This document shows, one piece after another, positions 6,138-6,160 of a stretch of DNA of 6,160 nt. The position numbers were made by a program, and so were the translations under genes. Where the stretch lies: assembly GCA_012798745.1 (NCBI GenBank), contig JAAZMQ010000162.1:1-6160 (forward strand), given 5' to 3'. A model generated the notes under the pieces. It was not told where the DNA came from. It saw only the letters and a list, made by a program, of their open reading frames with translations, and did no database searches. Within the stretch, counting starts at the first letter, position 1, and each line of letters starts with the position of its first letter. The DNA is from Bacteroidales bacterium (lineage in GTDB: Bacteria; Bacteroidota; Bacteroidia; Bacteroidales; Dysgonomonadaceae).

Positions 6138-6160
6138 AATTGTCTTACTAATATATTATG

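Overview
The window is an AT-rich stretch of a Bacteroidota chromosome, most likely order Bacteroidales. Three things point there. Several genes are preceded by the Bacteroidota-type -7 promoter box TAnnTTTG. Start codons lack a Shine-Dalgarno sequence and follow A/T-rich leaders instead. The protein sequences also fit: a DapA with the GTTAETPTL signature, and an outer-membrane barrel of a kind I know from Bacteroidales.

Layout. Positions 1-139 look like a divergent promoter region. A candidate gene on the minus strand starts at 12 and runs off the left edge, and a good promoter for dapA lies at 106-138. All five complete genes are on the plus strand: dapA (220-1101, lysine/diaminopimelate synthesis), an M13 metallopeptidase lipoprotein (1222-3261), riboflavin synthase ribE (3351-3956), a small nitroreductase that starts on the base after the ribE stop (3957-4511), and a FadL-like outer-membrane beta-barrel protein (4752-6074). 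A 240-base gap before the barrel gene holds two promoter-like elements and a small dyad, but no convincing gene. Positions 6075-6160 hold a possible terminator tail, a short inverted repeat and perhaps the beginning of the next gene.

How the genes relate. The only pair with a clear shared logic is ribE plus nitroreductase: one makes riboflavin, the precursor of FMN, and the other is predicted to use FMN. The other genes look like independent units of central metabolism (dapA) and the cell envelope (peptidase, barrel), with their own promoters.

The start sites of dapA and the peptidase are corrected here. In both, the longest reading frame begins at a TTG that is the last three bases of the -7 promoter box, so it should lie upstream of the transcript. 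Internal ATGs (220 and 1222) are used instead. I found no mobile element, CRISPR array, tRNA/rRNA gene or undescribed multi-gene system. The region reads as ordinary core genome, with a few regulatory details worth checking.
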